Shown piece by piece: positions 36,401-48,787 of a stretch of 64,000 bases of DNA (its first letter is position 1; the number at the start of each line of letters is the position of its first letter). Both the position numbers and the translations under genes were made by a program. The stretch is from Gossypium raimondii (Eukaryota; Streptophyta; Magnoliopsida; Malvales; Malvaceae): NCBI RefSeq assembly GCF_025698545.1, contig NC_068569.1, forward strand, positions 6,820,001-6,884,000, read 5' to 3'. The notes beneath the pieces were generated by a model that saw nothing but the letters and a program-made list of their open reading frames with translations, did no database searches and was not told the DNA's origin.

Positions 36401-39109
36401 CAGACAGTTCCAGCAAAATGATAAGACTCATAGACTGACCTCATCAATAAAAATTATTGATGGTGCCACCTTCTTTGCTCGAGCAAAGAGATCTCTAACT
36501 CGAGATGCACCCATGCCAACATACAACTCTACAAACTCACTGGCAGAACAACTTATGAATGGAACTTCTGCTTCACCAGCCACAGCTTTTGCTAGAAGAG
36601 TCTTACCTGTCCCAGGAAGACCTACCTATAACACAAATAAAACCATAAAAACCAACTTTATTTCCATTTTTATATAAGAAGGTACCGATGCAAAGAAACC
36701 ATCACATGCTCCTAGCATCTAAGCACTGTGTGGAGACATTGAACATGTTGAATTCCAAGTATAAACTTATTGAGCTTATCATAACAAGACTGACAAGTAG
36801 AAAGCATTTAGAGAACCAAAGTTTTCAGCAGAGAAGGTATTCTAAAGAATAAGAGACGGAACCGGCAAGTACAACCCAATTTCTGAAGATTAATAATGTT
36901 TTGCAAATAAGGCATGATTTCTACAGAATAAAAGCTTCAACATCATCATGAAGTAAAGTTTTCTTACGATCTACTCACCAGGAGAACTCCTCGAGGCGGA
37001 CGAGCACCAAGCTGTATATATCTGTCTGGATTCCTAAGAAATTCCTGTGCAGTAAACATAACCATATAAAGACAACTAGAAATCATAAAAGCATTTACTA
37101 CAAAATATCAGTTGCTGGTAGCATATGAAGTAGAGGAATATTTGATATACCACAATTTCTTCTAGCTCCTCCTTGGCCTCATCAACACCTGCAACATCAG
37201 CAAAAGTGACTATTTCACCTTGTTCAGGCACTTTTGAAATCGAAGAAACCCCAGACTTGCGATTCCTGATCTGACCAGCTGTGTTCTGCATACATGTATG
37301 ATTCAAATCAGAACATATCAATGCATCTTAGGCAAGGCATTCATATAACTCGCAAGAAAATATAAACCTGAGAAAAGCTCACGGGGAACCGGTGGAGAAG
37401 TCCTGCAAGGACAGCAACATAAAACAAAGCTATCTGCAAAAGAGAGGAGGTCAGATATTTAAAACTTCATGCTTTAGATATATAATAATACATGATTTAG
37501 AGAGTTGGGGGGGTTACACCACACCATGTTAAGGTTACCATCTATTTACAAGTTTAGGAACTTCGGGAAAACTGCCTATCATCTACGCTCTGACAACCAA
37601 TCTTTAGGCATATTTGAAGCCAAACTTGCAGTTTAATCAAGGCTATGACAATGTTAGCCATTTTTTGAGACAACATTTCATTATAAATATCCTCCTTCAC
37701 TAGTCATCATCGAGCAAACTGATACTTTGGTATATTTGGTTTCAGGAATAGAGAAAGACATTTTGTTTCTAGGTAGTTGATGACTTGATGTGTATAAGAC
37801 ATCCAATTGTTTGTAAATATCCTTTCTGGTGCCACCATGAGGAATCTCCGTTAATTTTCTTTTAATCTGTCAACTTTTGAGTGACTGAAGATATCTTTTT
37901 CCCCAAATCATAGCCAACCTTAGTTGGACCAACTAATACTGTTACATTCCCGCCACCTCAATAGGGAATAAGATTCCCACTAGTACAGGCATCAGATTAC
38001 TACCTGAGATACCTAGTCAAGGCCAATGAAAGCAAGAGAAGATACCCTCAACTAAATCTAAATTGCAATGTATCCAGCCAGCATCTTACGACAATGAACC
38101 AGTTCCCCCGGCATAACCCAGACAATTCATCCAGCTACCGTTAACCATACTCAAAAAGCTTCAAAGCGCAAGCGAATTAAACTAGTGTCACTCAACTTCA
38201 TAACAACAAAGAAAAAAATCAACTTACCAATGCAGAGTTGAAGAAGCCGCCAGACCGCTTATCAGGAGACCCAAACTCCACATCATTTTCCAACATCTTT
38301 TCATATGGGGCCTTGATATCACTAGGCCGTATGGTTGTATACACAATTCTCTTCGTTGGCGCCACACTCCTCAGCAATGAGTCCGAATCTTGAAACACAC
38401 TATTACTAACACCACTAGTTTCACACTCTTGAACATTCCCTTCATTCTTCAGTTTAAACATTACATGAACCCCATCAACCTCCACCTTTTGAACTTGATT
38501 ACTATTAATCTTATTTAAAAACTCACTGTAAGGAACGCTGATGAAAGTTGTTGGGGTCCTGGGCTCGGACCCGGGTAACGGAATCCCTGGTCGGAGCAAC
38601 CGCATAACGAACATAACAATACCCAACTGTAAAAGCAAAACACCAATTTCTTGAGCTTGAATTATCGGTTGCCACTGCCATTTCTTTCCTTTGGACCACC
38701 AAAGCTCGCTTTTCCCGCTCTTTTCTCGTCTCTGATTGGTAGAACTGCCAGAATTTGTCGTGTTTTGTTTCTGCTTCACTCCTTGCCCGCCTTCGCTTTC
38801 ATTTTTGTCACTGGAACTATCGTTCGAATCGTTGTTATCTGTACAATTAGCCAAAATTTTGCTTTCTTTGAACCTTAATCTACCTCCTCCATACAGATTG
38901 AATCTATCGTGGTTCCTCAAAACGAGGACGTTACGTAGAGGGAAAGTAATTGAATCGGAGATGAAACGATTCCTGTTTTGTAGCGAAACCTTAAACCGAT
39001 TGGAGCTTAAGTTTAAGCCATGTATATAAAGAAGATTACAGTAAGAATTTCTGCTACACTTACTTTGGATTGCTATGGTCGTCGGTCGTAGAAATTCAAT
39101 CAATGACAT
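33454..39109 (-). CDS. FTSH9: Chloroplast AAA+ zinc metalloprotease FtsH7/9
   Basis: Thirteen exons by GT-AG sites and frame: 38228-39109, 37368-37433, 37151-37285, 36979-37044, 36440-36625, 36262-36348, 36062-36175, 35822-35946, 35610-35718, 35088-35213, 34009-34332, 33789-33912, 33454-33581; 823 aa in one frame. A Ser/Asn/Arg-rich leader of over 100 residues suggests plastid targeting. Two membrane segments follow (about 152-172 and 296-312), then Walker A GLPGTGKT (385-392), Walker B IIFIDE (440-445), the arginine-finger region [12 protein letters not shown], and the protease site HEAGH (610-614) with Asp693 as likely third zinc ligand. [18 protein letters not shown] before the second membrane segment marks the FtsH7/9 pair rather than FtsH1/5 or 2/8. 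Family knowledge: envelope-located, ATP-dependent protein degradation; exact role unsettled. All active-site residues are intact. Confidence 0.93.
35579..35606. repeat. (GA)n microsatellite at an FtsH intron border
   Basis: About 14 GA units on the plus strand. In the FtsH gene's direction this is a CT run beginning 2-4 bases after the GTAA donor of the intron following exon 9. Confidence 0.9.
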
Positions 39110-41421
39110 TTGGGAAACCCTAGAAAATCAGGAAAAGGAAAAGAATAAATTTCAAAATCTAAATCGAAAATAGGAAATATTTATATGCATTTATCTTTCG
39201 TTTTTTTAGGTCACGTTTTTACGTGCAGAATTTCGTAGAGACTGACTTTGCGGAAGAGATAAATTGATAATTATGGAAAACTTGGAGCCGTCGGATTAGA
39301 GGAAACGGTGGGATTTAACCGTTTTGGGGGTTACAGGACAATGGCAGAATAGGGTATAGAAAAGATTGGGCTTGTCCAGGATTACAAATATGATTCTATT
39401 ATATTTAACACGTGGAGTGATTGGATTGGAGGTAACGAAGATAGTGCGGTGACCTCATGTTTGGCAATGATGGGTAACCACACGCTTGGTTTAATTAGGG
39501 CCGTAGCTTTGGAAATTTTTTAGGTTTTTTTTTTTTGGGCTTTTATATAGGATAAATTTGGGTTCCCTTTCCAATCATACTTAATAAAATGAATTTCTGT
39601 TTTTTTTTTTATTAGTCCTTTTTACTTTTGGTTTTATCCCAGAGTTATTTTTGTATCTATTTTTAAATTCCAATTGGCTGAGTTTTTTCCAACCGATTAT
39701 CAAAAAGTCTTTAAGTTCAATTTGAAACATTCAATTAAATTATATTATTACACATGCATTTAGAAATCATATATTTAAGATGTATTTATGTGTTTAAAAG
39801 TAGCATATAGTAAATAATAACATATAAATAAAAAATAGAAAAATAATCTATAATAAATAATCAAACATAAAGTTTAAAATTAATACTAATAGCACATGGG
39901 TAATATGTACGAAATTAAAATAAAAATTTAGTTTAAATTGTGAGTAACATTTAATATTCTTAACATTTCAATATTTAAATTTTCTTTAAGATTTGAAATT
40001 GGTAATAATAACTAATATATAACATATCTGAAATTAAAATAAAAATAGTTTAAATTGTGAATTATATACCATATTAAGAATATTGAATGCATTATTATAA
40101 TTGTTTATAATGGTATTATCATTATAATGTGGGTGAAACAATTTGTGTAATAATATTGTACAAAAATATTTTTTTAAACTTTAGTTGAAAACAAGAAAAG
40201 ACAAAAATATTTTTATAAAGGTCATTTTGATAATTGTTTTGATTGGATTGGTATCAGGGACAAAATTAGAAAATTTGAATTGTCGGAATGTTTATAAAAG
40301 TCATATGAATTAATGTATAATATTTTTTCTTGTTGTTCTTCCTCTACTTTAATAGTAAATTTTCTTTTACAATATTTTTTCATTCTTGTTAAACATTTAG
40401 AACAAATAAATCTAAACTTTAAACACATAAAGATGTTCACAAATACAATTAGTAAATTTCATTCATAAAAATAAAAGTTACTTAAGTGTTTTATCGTTCT
40501 CGTGAGAATACAATATATTAAATTTTTAATCACAATAATCACACAAGAAACAATAATTTCTAAATAAAATGCTAGATTTCTAGTCAATATTCAAGAAATT
40601 AAAGATTATAAATACAACCAATCATAATTTCTTCAAATATTTATATTAACCAAGGTCTCAATCACAATCTTAGGAATCTCATACAAAATCAAAATTCCAA
40701 AATTATTCAATAAATAAAAAACTAAATATTATATAAAAATTCTAATCGATCACAAGAAAAGCTACAATCTTAATATTCTAGACACGAATCAATGAAACTT
40801 GGGGAAAAAAAAAAGAGAAAGAGTTGTCACCAGCTAAGAGACTTACATGAAAGTATTGAAATATTAAACACTTAATTTATAAAAATTTTGGAGCGTGTGA
40901 GAGAATAAAAGAAATTTGAGAGAAAAGTGATGAGGGTTGAAAGAATATACAAAATTTTTGGGTTTTAGTGGGTGGGGAGAATTATTTTATTTTATATGAA
41001 ATAATTTGTTTTATAAAATAATTATTTTCGAAAATTTTGATAAGCTATTTTCAAATTTTTACAAAGATCAATTTTTATGGAATCAATTTCAAATATTTTG
41101 TAGGGTAAATTCATCAATCATGTAATATTTTTTAGAAAAACATAAGTAGTTTTATTTTTATTTTTATGGGCTCAATTGACCCCATAACACTTTACGTGGT
41201 TCCACTATTAATTAGTGTTGAGTGGAATCGTAACACTAATTTAATTATACATCTAAATAATAATATAAGTTAAATATAATATTTTACAATGGATCACTCT
41301 TTAACATAACGGTGAGGAGAAGGTTTTAGTAATTCAAAAGTTATAAATGTATGTTTTGCTTTGATGGTTTGAGTTGTAATAAGATAGTGATGAAATTGGA
41401 TTTATATAAGTAGAATTAGTG

Positions 41422-41459
<38 letters not shown>

Positions 41460-41630
41460 TTGGTATGCTATAGTGATGGTTTTAGACTTCAAAATCAGAT
41501 ACATATCTATAGTAAAATTAAAAATTTGAGAATTAGAAAAACACGTGATCGTATTTAAATTTGTTTATGAGATTAAAATATTCAACTAACATGTACTAAT
41601 GTACCAAATAATATAATCTGAAACTTTCAA
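39110..41630. other. AT-rich spacer upstream of FtsH
   Basis: The first 300 bases are the FtsH promoter and leader. Beyond this lies AT-rich DNA with a diverged direct duplication (GAAATTAAAATAAAAAT near 39910 and 40030, each followed by TAGTTTAAATTGTGA) and an (ATA)n microsatellite at about 41429-41459. No gene recognised. Confidence 0.4.
41429..41459. repeat. (ATA)n microsatellite
   Basis: About ten ATA/TAA units in a row. Confidence 0.9.
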
Positions 41631-41631
41631 G

Positions 41632-41865
41632 GTGGTGGAGACAAAGTTTTTTAGATTGCATAATTTTGAAGGGGGTTATTCATGGCAGAAACATATGCAA
41701 CAAAGTCCAAATATAGAGTGCAAACAATTGCTGGGAGACACTAATTTGTTGGGTTTACAACTTAGTAATGTAAAGAATGATAATAATTCTCTTCCTCTTT
41801 CAACTTGGGTTAATGGAATGAGATCTTGGGCAGAGTGGCAGTCCTTTGGATGGGACCACTCCTAA
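41632..41865 (+). other. Possible gene fragment
   Basis: A 77-codon frame beginning MVETKFFRLHNFEGGYSW and ending WVNGMRSWAEWQSFGWDHS. The Trp/Gly-rich composition is unlike chance translation of the surrounding AT-rich DNA, and the higher GC content continues to about 42000. I do not recognise the family. It may be the C-terminal piece of a duplicated or captured gene carried next to the transposon cluster that follows. Confidence 0.3.
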
Positions 41866-42030
41866 CATACTTCTAAAGAGGCAAATCTCTTTCTTGGGCG
41901 GGATTGGTAAAACCGTCTCGAGGCTAGCCCCAAATGGTCTTTTTCCGTCAACGGAGCTTATTGGTTCCTTTGGAAAAGGCAATTTAAGTGTCAAGGGTCG
42001 TGTAGTAACAGACAAAATCTTTGAAACATA

Positions 42031-42555
42031 GTTAAATATATATATAGTCATTAAATTATTGGTAAATTTTTGTTTTGGTCATTTAACTAAAAAAGTTACA
42101 ATTTTGTCGTTAAACTATTCGAGAATTTCATTTAAGTCACAAAACTATTCAAAATTTTTTATTTAAATCACTGGGCTATTAAGTTTTTTTTTTTAAAGTT
42201 TTGCCAGCGAGCTCTGAATGATGATTCGACAATTGATATGGTGGATCAACACCTATTAATAAGTAGAACATAATTTGGATCTAAGTTGATCTAATGATCA
42301 ATGTTGGAGACCGAAGAAAAAAACTATTTGAATTTCGATTAATAGATTCTTGACGTCCAAAGTTGTTTCATGATAAAAATTGAAGTGTAAAGGAGAATAG
42401 GAAAGAGAACTTTCAATTGGAGCAGGTAGTGCGAATAGAGAAAGTCATATAGCACTAAATTTAACAACTCCGTAACTTAAATGAAAACATTTGAATAGTT
42501 TAGTGACCAAAACGAAAACTTATCAATAGTTTAGTGACTAATTGTGTAATTTACC
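42031..42555. mobile_element. Long-TIR non-coding element, Mutator-like
   Basis: The right end read in reverse (GGTAAATTACACAATTAGTC, ACTAAACTATT, TTTTCGTTTTGGTCACTAAA) matches the left end (GTTAAATATATATATAGTCA, TTAAATTATT, TTTTTGTTTTGGTCATTTAA). Arms are about 90-100 bases, diverged by roughly a fifth. No coding frame is present. No target duplication could be matched, so assignment to a Mutator-like family rests on long arms only. Confidence 0.55.
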
Positions 42556-42669
42556 TTAAAAAAATTAATATTTTTTAATTTAAAAACTTTGGATCCCAAC
42601 TAAAAAATAGGGGTTCAAATGATCATTTTGACCAAAAGAATATATATACATCAAAGTGAAGGTCATGAT

Positions 42670-43121
42670 TAGAGGTGCTCATGAGCCGGGTCGGACCGGG
42701 TTCATAAAAAAATTTCGGCCCGGCCCGGGAAAAAAATCATAAGCCCGGGCCCGGCCCGGCCCATTTTTATTTTAAAAATTTTAAAAAAATTAAAAAAATA
42801 TATTTTAAAAATATTTTAAAATTAAAAAAAATAAAAAAATATTTTAAAAATATTTTAAAATTAAAAAAATTAAAAAAAGTTTTTTAAAAATATTTTAAAA
42901 TTAAAAAAATTAAAAAGTATGTAAAAAATATTTTAAAATTTAAAAAATAAATATATTTATTATATCGGGCCGGGCCGGGCCAAAAAGTGGTACCCGAGGC
43001 CCGGCCCGTTTTCTAAACGGGCCTCATTTTTTTGCCCAAGCCCATATTTCGGGCCTATATTTTTACCCAAACCCTCCCATATTTCGGGCGGGCCGGGCCG
43101 CCCGGCCCATGAACACCTCTA
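42670..43121. mobile_element. hAT MITE with GC-rich ends
   Basis: A 452-bp element starting TAGAGGTGCTCATGAGCCGG and, from the other end, TAGAGGTGTTCATGGGCCGG. Perfect 8-bp duplications GTCATGAT lie at 42662-42669 and 43122-43129, as expected for hAT. The sub-terminal parts are rich in GGCCCGGCCC-type motifs, while the core (about 42765-42960) is nearly all A/T with a repeated TTTTAAAATTAAAAAAATT pattern. No transposase. The intact duplication and similar arms point to a fairly recent insertion. Confidence 0.92.
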
Positions 43122-43584
43122 GTCATGATTAACATTTAACACATAATCATTCAAGAAACAATACAATGGTGATGAAATCAGAAACTAGGAAATAGATAAA
43201 AGAAAAAGATACAGGTGGGTTAAGTAATTGTGTAGAAATCCAAGGTCATATGGCTAAATTAGACCACATAATTAACTACCATATTTTCTTACCTATACCC
43301 GTTTTCTATTTTGTCCTATATTATCCCATAATTCAAGGGTAGGGGAGAAAAGAAATGGCAAACGAAGTTCTAAAATGGAGCATTTGAAATCCAAAATCAC
43401 TCCTCACCTCTCTTTTACATTTTTCCTATTTTCCCTCAACACAAAAAAGAAGAAAACTATGAATTTTTTTTCTTTGTGTTGGAAATTCAAGTTTGAGCTG
43501 AATTTCTTCGAGTTTGAGTTGGGGGGTACAGTTGATTATTTATGCCCAGTTTTGTTGTTTTTATTGGTTTGATTTCTGAAAAAA
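43122..43584. promoter_or_regulatory. Promoter and leader of the 43585 gene
   Basis: Short interval between the hAT MITE and the start codon. It must hold the promoter and leader. A 65-codon frame at 43375-43572 lies upstream of the main ATG and, if transcribed, would act as an upstream frame. No clear TATA box was identified. Confidence 0.35.
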
Positions 43585-46500
43585 ATGAGTTTCAATGTAA
43601 AGGTTATTCAAAATTTTGTCTGGAAAATCATTAGATTTTCTGGAAGTTGTAGTTATAAATTTGTAAGAAGATATCCAGTTGTGGCAGGGTTTTTTATCTT
43701 TGTTCTCTTCGTGTATGTATGTTTTCCTTCTTATTTCTACATTTTGATGTATTCTTCGCCGATTTTTATCTGCACTGCAATTTCAATCCGATTTTATTGG
43801 AAAACCAAACGTCCGGAAGTCCAAATGGTTCATAAGAAAGACAGCGAGGAGAGATCATCTGCAGATGTAAATAGATCAAAAGTCCCTTCATTACGACCCC
43901 AGAAAAGTGTTCGACGAAATGCTCGAAAGGAAGTCCTACAATGGGATAGAAACGATAGTCCGGATAGTAACTTGCTTTTTGGGAGTGGTATTAATGATAT
44001 TCTGTCTGATAAATCCAATTTATTGGAAGAAAATTCGAGGTCCTTAAATGTGAAAGGAAGTTCTAATGTGGAACACGGAGAGAGTTCTTCCCAGAACGAG
44101 AAGCGAAATGATCAAGCACTTAATGACCCGAAATCGCTCCTTGATAACGAGACTCTGAAACCTCATAGCGTGTCAGGTGATAGCTTTGGAGGGCAATCAG
44201 GTAAAAGTCCTGTTGGTGGTGGTGGTGGTGGTGGTGAGGTTGAGAAAGAAAGATTGGAAAAAAGGAAAGATGTGAAGGAGATAAAAGTGCGGGAAGATCG
44301 AGATAAGGCAGTGGAATGGACAAAGGATGATGAGAAGCATCTAATGGATCTCGGGTTAACCGAGGCGGAAAGAAACAAAAGGCTGGAAAGTTTGATTGCA
44401 AAACGTAGAGCAAGAAAGATGTTCAAAATGGCAATTGAGAAAAGCCTGATGGACAAGGGTATTGTTCCCCATAATCATATTGCTCCCATTCTAATAGTTA
44501 AAAACAACATTCTTGGTTGTTCAAATCATGCTAATGAAGAAGTGTTACAAATGCCTGGTTCTGCTCCTTCCATCTTGTTGCCTACACAGAATCCATTTGA
44601 CTTACCTTATGATCCATTTGAAGAAAAACCAAATCTTACGGGTGATAGTTTCCAACAAGAGTTCATGGCTGTCAACCAAAGGGATATGCTTTTCTGCAGG
44701 CACGAGAGCTTCCACCATGGACCTTTGTTTACATTCGAAACCACTCAAGATTCTATTAATGATCCGTTTAATCCCTACTATAGTGCTGAGAAAAGGCTTG
44801 TAGGGGGTCCAGCAGTTGATAGATTCAGAAAGGCAGGTAAGACAAAAAGAAATTTCAGCATATTTTCCATTACCCAAATCCTTTTCTTCCTAAGTTATAA
44901 GATCCTCAATATTAATAGTTTCTTGCTTTACTTATCCAAAAACTTGAAGATTTTAAACTAGCTAAAGGGAATTGGACAATAGTTTGATTGTGCCAGCCTA
45001 CTCCAAATTATGTATAGAATATTCCTTTTTTTCTCTTTTTGAAGTGTGTTTTTATCTAATGGAATTATTTAACACATACACTTTTCTCAGATGATGAAGG
45101 AGGTCACCACCAGAATAATTCCCGTGGTTTTGGAAGTGACATTGATCTTATTGAGCTGGAAGAGTCCATTAACAATGACACAATTAACTCATTGGAAGAG
45201 AAAAGTGAAGAGATTACAGAAAGTGCCAATGATAAGACTGAAATAGGAGAAACTAATGAAAACCCTCATGATCTGAGTGGAAGTGAAATGAGAGTGGAGA
45301 TAGATTCAACTAAAAACAATGATTCCTGCTACTCAGCATCTTCATCTGATGACTCTGAGTCAGGCCTAGATCAAACAGCAAAACCTCTGTCACTGTGTAC
45401 TAATCAAGTCCGAAAGGCTTTTAATCTTTCAATTCCTCCCAAGGGGAAAGCTGTGACCAAGCTTCCTTTTGATTCCAGCCCATCTCCGCGTAGGACTGAG
45501 TTTAATTTGTTTTACAATACATATAGGCGACAGAGTCATACTCGAAACTGTTCCATAGCTTCTGACTTGCAAGTTGAGGTTTCAGAAGTCGGGTCAACTA
45601 CATTATCAACTGATGGAACCAGTTCACCCGTAGAAGGTTCAGTTACATATGATGGGGATGTTGAAAGGGATATAAATTCTGACAATGAAGAACTGTGGGG
45701 AGGTTCATTTAACTTATCAAAAGAGGCAAATCAAGAAAAACTGAGAGAACTAGATGATATTATTGAAGAGGATTCTGTTGAAGTGAAGGTTTCTGGTTTA
45801 AACAAGAAACCTGAGGAACCAATTGCTTCAATCTCTCCATCTGAACTGGAAAAGGCTTCCAATGTTTCAGATAAATTATCACCTGAAAATCCAGGAAAAC
45901 CGGTGCAGTTAAGGGGGAAGTCAGTCATTCATTCACCTTCCGAGTCTTGTTTCCAGAAGCCAGAGGTCAGTTAGTTATTTCACTACTATTCTGAGGTATT
46001 GAGAATATAAATTATATTGCCCAAACTCTTTATTTCTCCAAAAATAAATGTATTCTTTGAAACATGTTTGCGACACACTAATACGGGGGTATGATCCTCC
46101 AAATATATGAAAGAACTTAACAGAATTTGAGTATATGCTAATGTTGGATATATACTTCGTCATCCCAAGTCAAATCCAAGTAACATAAATAGTAAAATAA
46201 AGCAAAAATAACAATGTGAACTTAGGCTTACTTCTGTATGTGCAAATTTACCATCTCATTGTGGATGTAAAGACATTTCTTTTACCTTCATTTGCTTTTG
46301 ATTTCTAAATACCAGTAAAATGGCGTTAAATTAATCTACAGTTACTTTTGGCTATTTATTCCACAGCAATTTATTGATCCTCAACAGAAGCCTACGGAAG
46401 AGAACATCATTTGTAATGTGAAGCCGATAACTCAAGGAGATGCTAACAGTTTAGAGCCGAAATCATCTGAAACCAAAGCCAATGGGGCCCAAGCATTGAA

Positions 46501-48574
46501 TGAACCTGCAGCTTTAGGAGAGATGGGAAAACCAGATGACGCAATTAATTTAGATTCAAGCGGTTACAAGCATGGAAACAAAGAAACATCTTATGAGTAT
46601 AAACGAACTGTAGAATCTGAAAAGAAGATGGAGGAAAACCAACCTTCAAAGTATATTGAAGAAGGTACTTGCAAATCAACTAAGCATGGCACTGGGGATG
46701 CACCGAGTTCTGTTCAAAGAAAATACCAACCTTCAAAGCATTTTGAAGAAGATGCTCAAAACTTAATTGAGTATAATACTGGGAATGCGCCAAATGCTGT
46801 TCAAAGCATAGATGAGTTGGAATCTATTCCAGCTAGTGGGGTTAATCAAAATATTCTGGAGGATAATGTTTCTGGAGTGGAACAAAGATTAGGAGGTTCT
46901 ATTGCAGTGGCTCCAAATCGAAGATTGGAGCTTGAGCAAACTTATCTCAGCTCAGGTGCCTCTCCGAGATCTGTGTTACCACAAAATATCCTGGCAGATC
47001 AAATACCTGTATCAGACATTGAGCAACGAAGACAAACAGATTGGCCAGGATCTGTTACAGAAGACATAGTGAGGGAAAATTCAGCAGACAATCAACCACA
47101 TGAGAACTCAACTTTTAACATGCCCCGAAGTACACAGCGGTTGGCTGAGAATTCAATACAGGACTCATCCAGTAATTCCGGTCCTGCAACATCAGAGGTC
47201 AGTATGAGAGTATCTATGACTCATTTTCATCTTTTAATGCATCTCAAAGATCTTGAATTCATAAATAACGTATTAGGCTTATGAATTTATAGATAAGTAC
47301 TTTTTCCATTTTGTTTTGCCATCTCATCCATTCACCGAACTCTACACTCGTATACATGTCTGCATAGTATCTTAACATACACTTTTCAGCATGTTCTGAC
47401 CCACATATTTACCTAAACTTGAACAGGAATCGTCTTGCGTGACAAAGAAGAGAACTGATGGTAGCACTGCCCATAATATGAATGAACTTGTCTTAGAAGG
47501 CACACAAGGCAATGACGGTTCCTTAAAATCCAGTAAAGATGAATCTAAAACTTTGACAAGTTCAGAGGACACGGAAGAACTATCAAAAACATCTGGTGAA
47601 AGTAATTTTGATTCTATTGAGCATCTTGGAGGATCAGAAAAACTGATTGAACACAACACTAGAACTGATTCATCAAAATCAAAAGAAGGAAATGCTAAAA
47701 CAGATGACCCTAAAACCATGGTGAGAGAAAAGGTAATCCCACTTTTTAATCTTGGCACCCAACTGCAACAACAATACAGTATCTTCAGTTTTTGTTTTAG
47801 TAATTTTAACATTAGGTCATTGTTTCTCATGCATGTTTCTCATTCATAGAATGTCATTGGCACATCTTTTGGTAATAAATGAAAATCTTATATCAACTAG
47901 CTATGTTGTAATCTAATGAGGTGCTAAGCCCGTTTGTCGTTAGTTCTATCAAAACCAACAATTTTTTCATCCGTTTTCCTATCTATTTAGCTCTATTTAA
48001 TGGTTAGCTAGTTTTATTATTCGTCCATCCTTTACTGACTTTGAGTTGCAACCCTTTCCTGAAGTCCGCAGCAGAAGTTGATCGTGTTTGCAATGTGAAA
48101 GACTCGTTAACCAATAAGGTAACCAACATTGAGAGCTCGAACCCTGTTCTTGATGGTGAGGGTCAGCACCAAATATTAAGTAGGCAAAAGGCTGTCGTGG
48201 AACCATCAAAGACCAGTGGGGCAACTAGTGCAGGATCTGATAAAGATACCAAACATGAATCCGCAACATTAACCAAAGCTGAAGCCAATGCTGGACTATC
48301 AACTTCAAAAGGAGAAAGTAACAGCTCGAACAACATCAAAAATGGCGGAGATACACAAAAATTGAGCGGTCAAGAACGTCTCTCAGATGCCTCACAATCA
48401 AGGGAGGAGAATCTCAACAAGGCCATTAGTGAAAGCATCTCAGGAGTAGATAGCACTGCAACGACAGGCATATCAATAGACCACAAGATCGCCACAGAAG
48501 CATCAAAACCGAAAGAACCCGAAGTCAAGGCTGTCAACACCAAGGAAAATGATAGCAATGAAGTGGCAAAATGA
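43585..48574 (+). CDS. Two-TM plant protein with long acidic disordered tail
   Basis: Five exons keep one frame: 43585-44836, 45091-45965, 46367-47197, 47427-47732 and 48065-48574, giving 1257 aa. The last acceptor (CCTGAAG/TCC) is the weakest call. Residues about 32-72 form two hydrophobic segments (YPVVAGFFIFVLFVYVCF and YILMYSSPIFICTAISI). A charged region follows, with the conserved-looking block EWTKDDEKHLMDLGLTEAER, then RLESLIAKRRARK and NPFDLPYDPFE, an eight-Gly run, and a very long Ser/Glu/Asn-rich tail. This matches plant proteins labelled dentin sialophosphoprotein-like or cardiomyopathy-associated (At5g58880, At2g29620, At1g07330, At5g17910, from memory). Function is unknown; ER or endomembrane anchoring with a cytosolic tail is inferred. 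Its placement beside FtsH7/9 fits At5g58870-58880. Confidence 0.8.
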
Positions 48575-48766
48575 GGCAATATAACAATATTGACACACCT
48601 AGAAACCATCAGTTCGAGGACAGCAAACAGTTACACTAACTTTCACCGTAGAAAAAAGCTGAAACTCTTCCATGAATCAATGTAAGCAGTCAGATACTGT
48701 AATCTTGAACATATGGACAATACTAGGATATACATAAAGTAGAACTGCAAATATATAGTCAAATTT

Positions 48767-48787
48767 ATATATATATATATATATATA
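48767..48787. repeat. (TA)n microsatellite
   Basis: About ten TA units 3' of the preceding gene. Confidence 0.85.

Noticed and set aside
1771-39109. A functional cluster of plastid genes (OTP81, TSP9, FtsH7/9)
   Set aside because: The genes are far apart, on both strands, with unrelated genes between them, and plastid proteins are common in plant genomes; chance and inherited order explain it.
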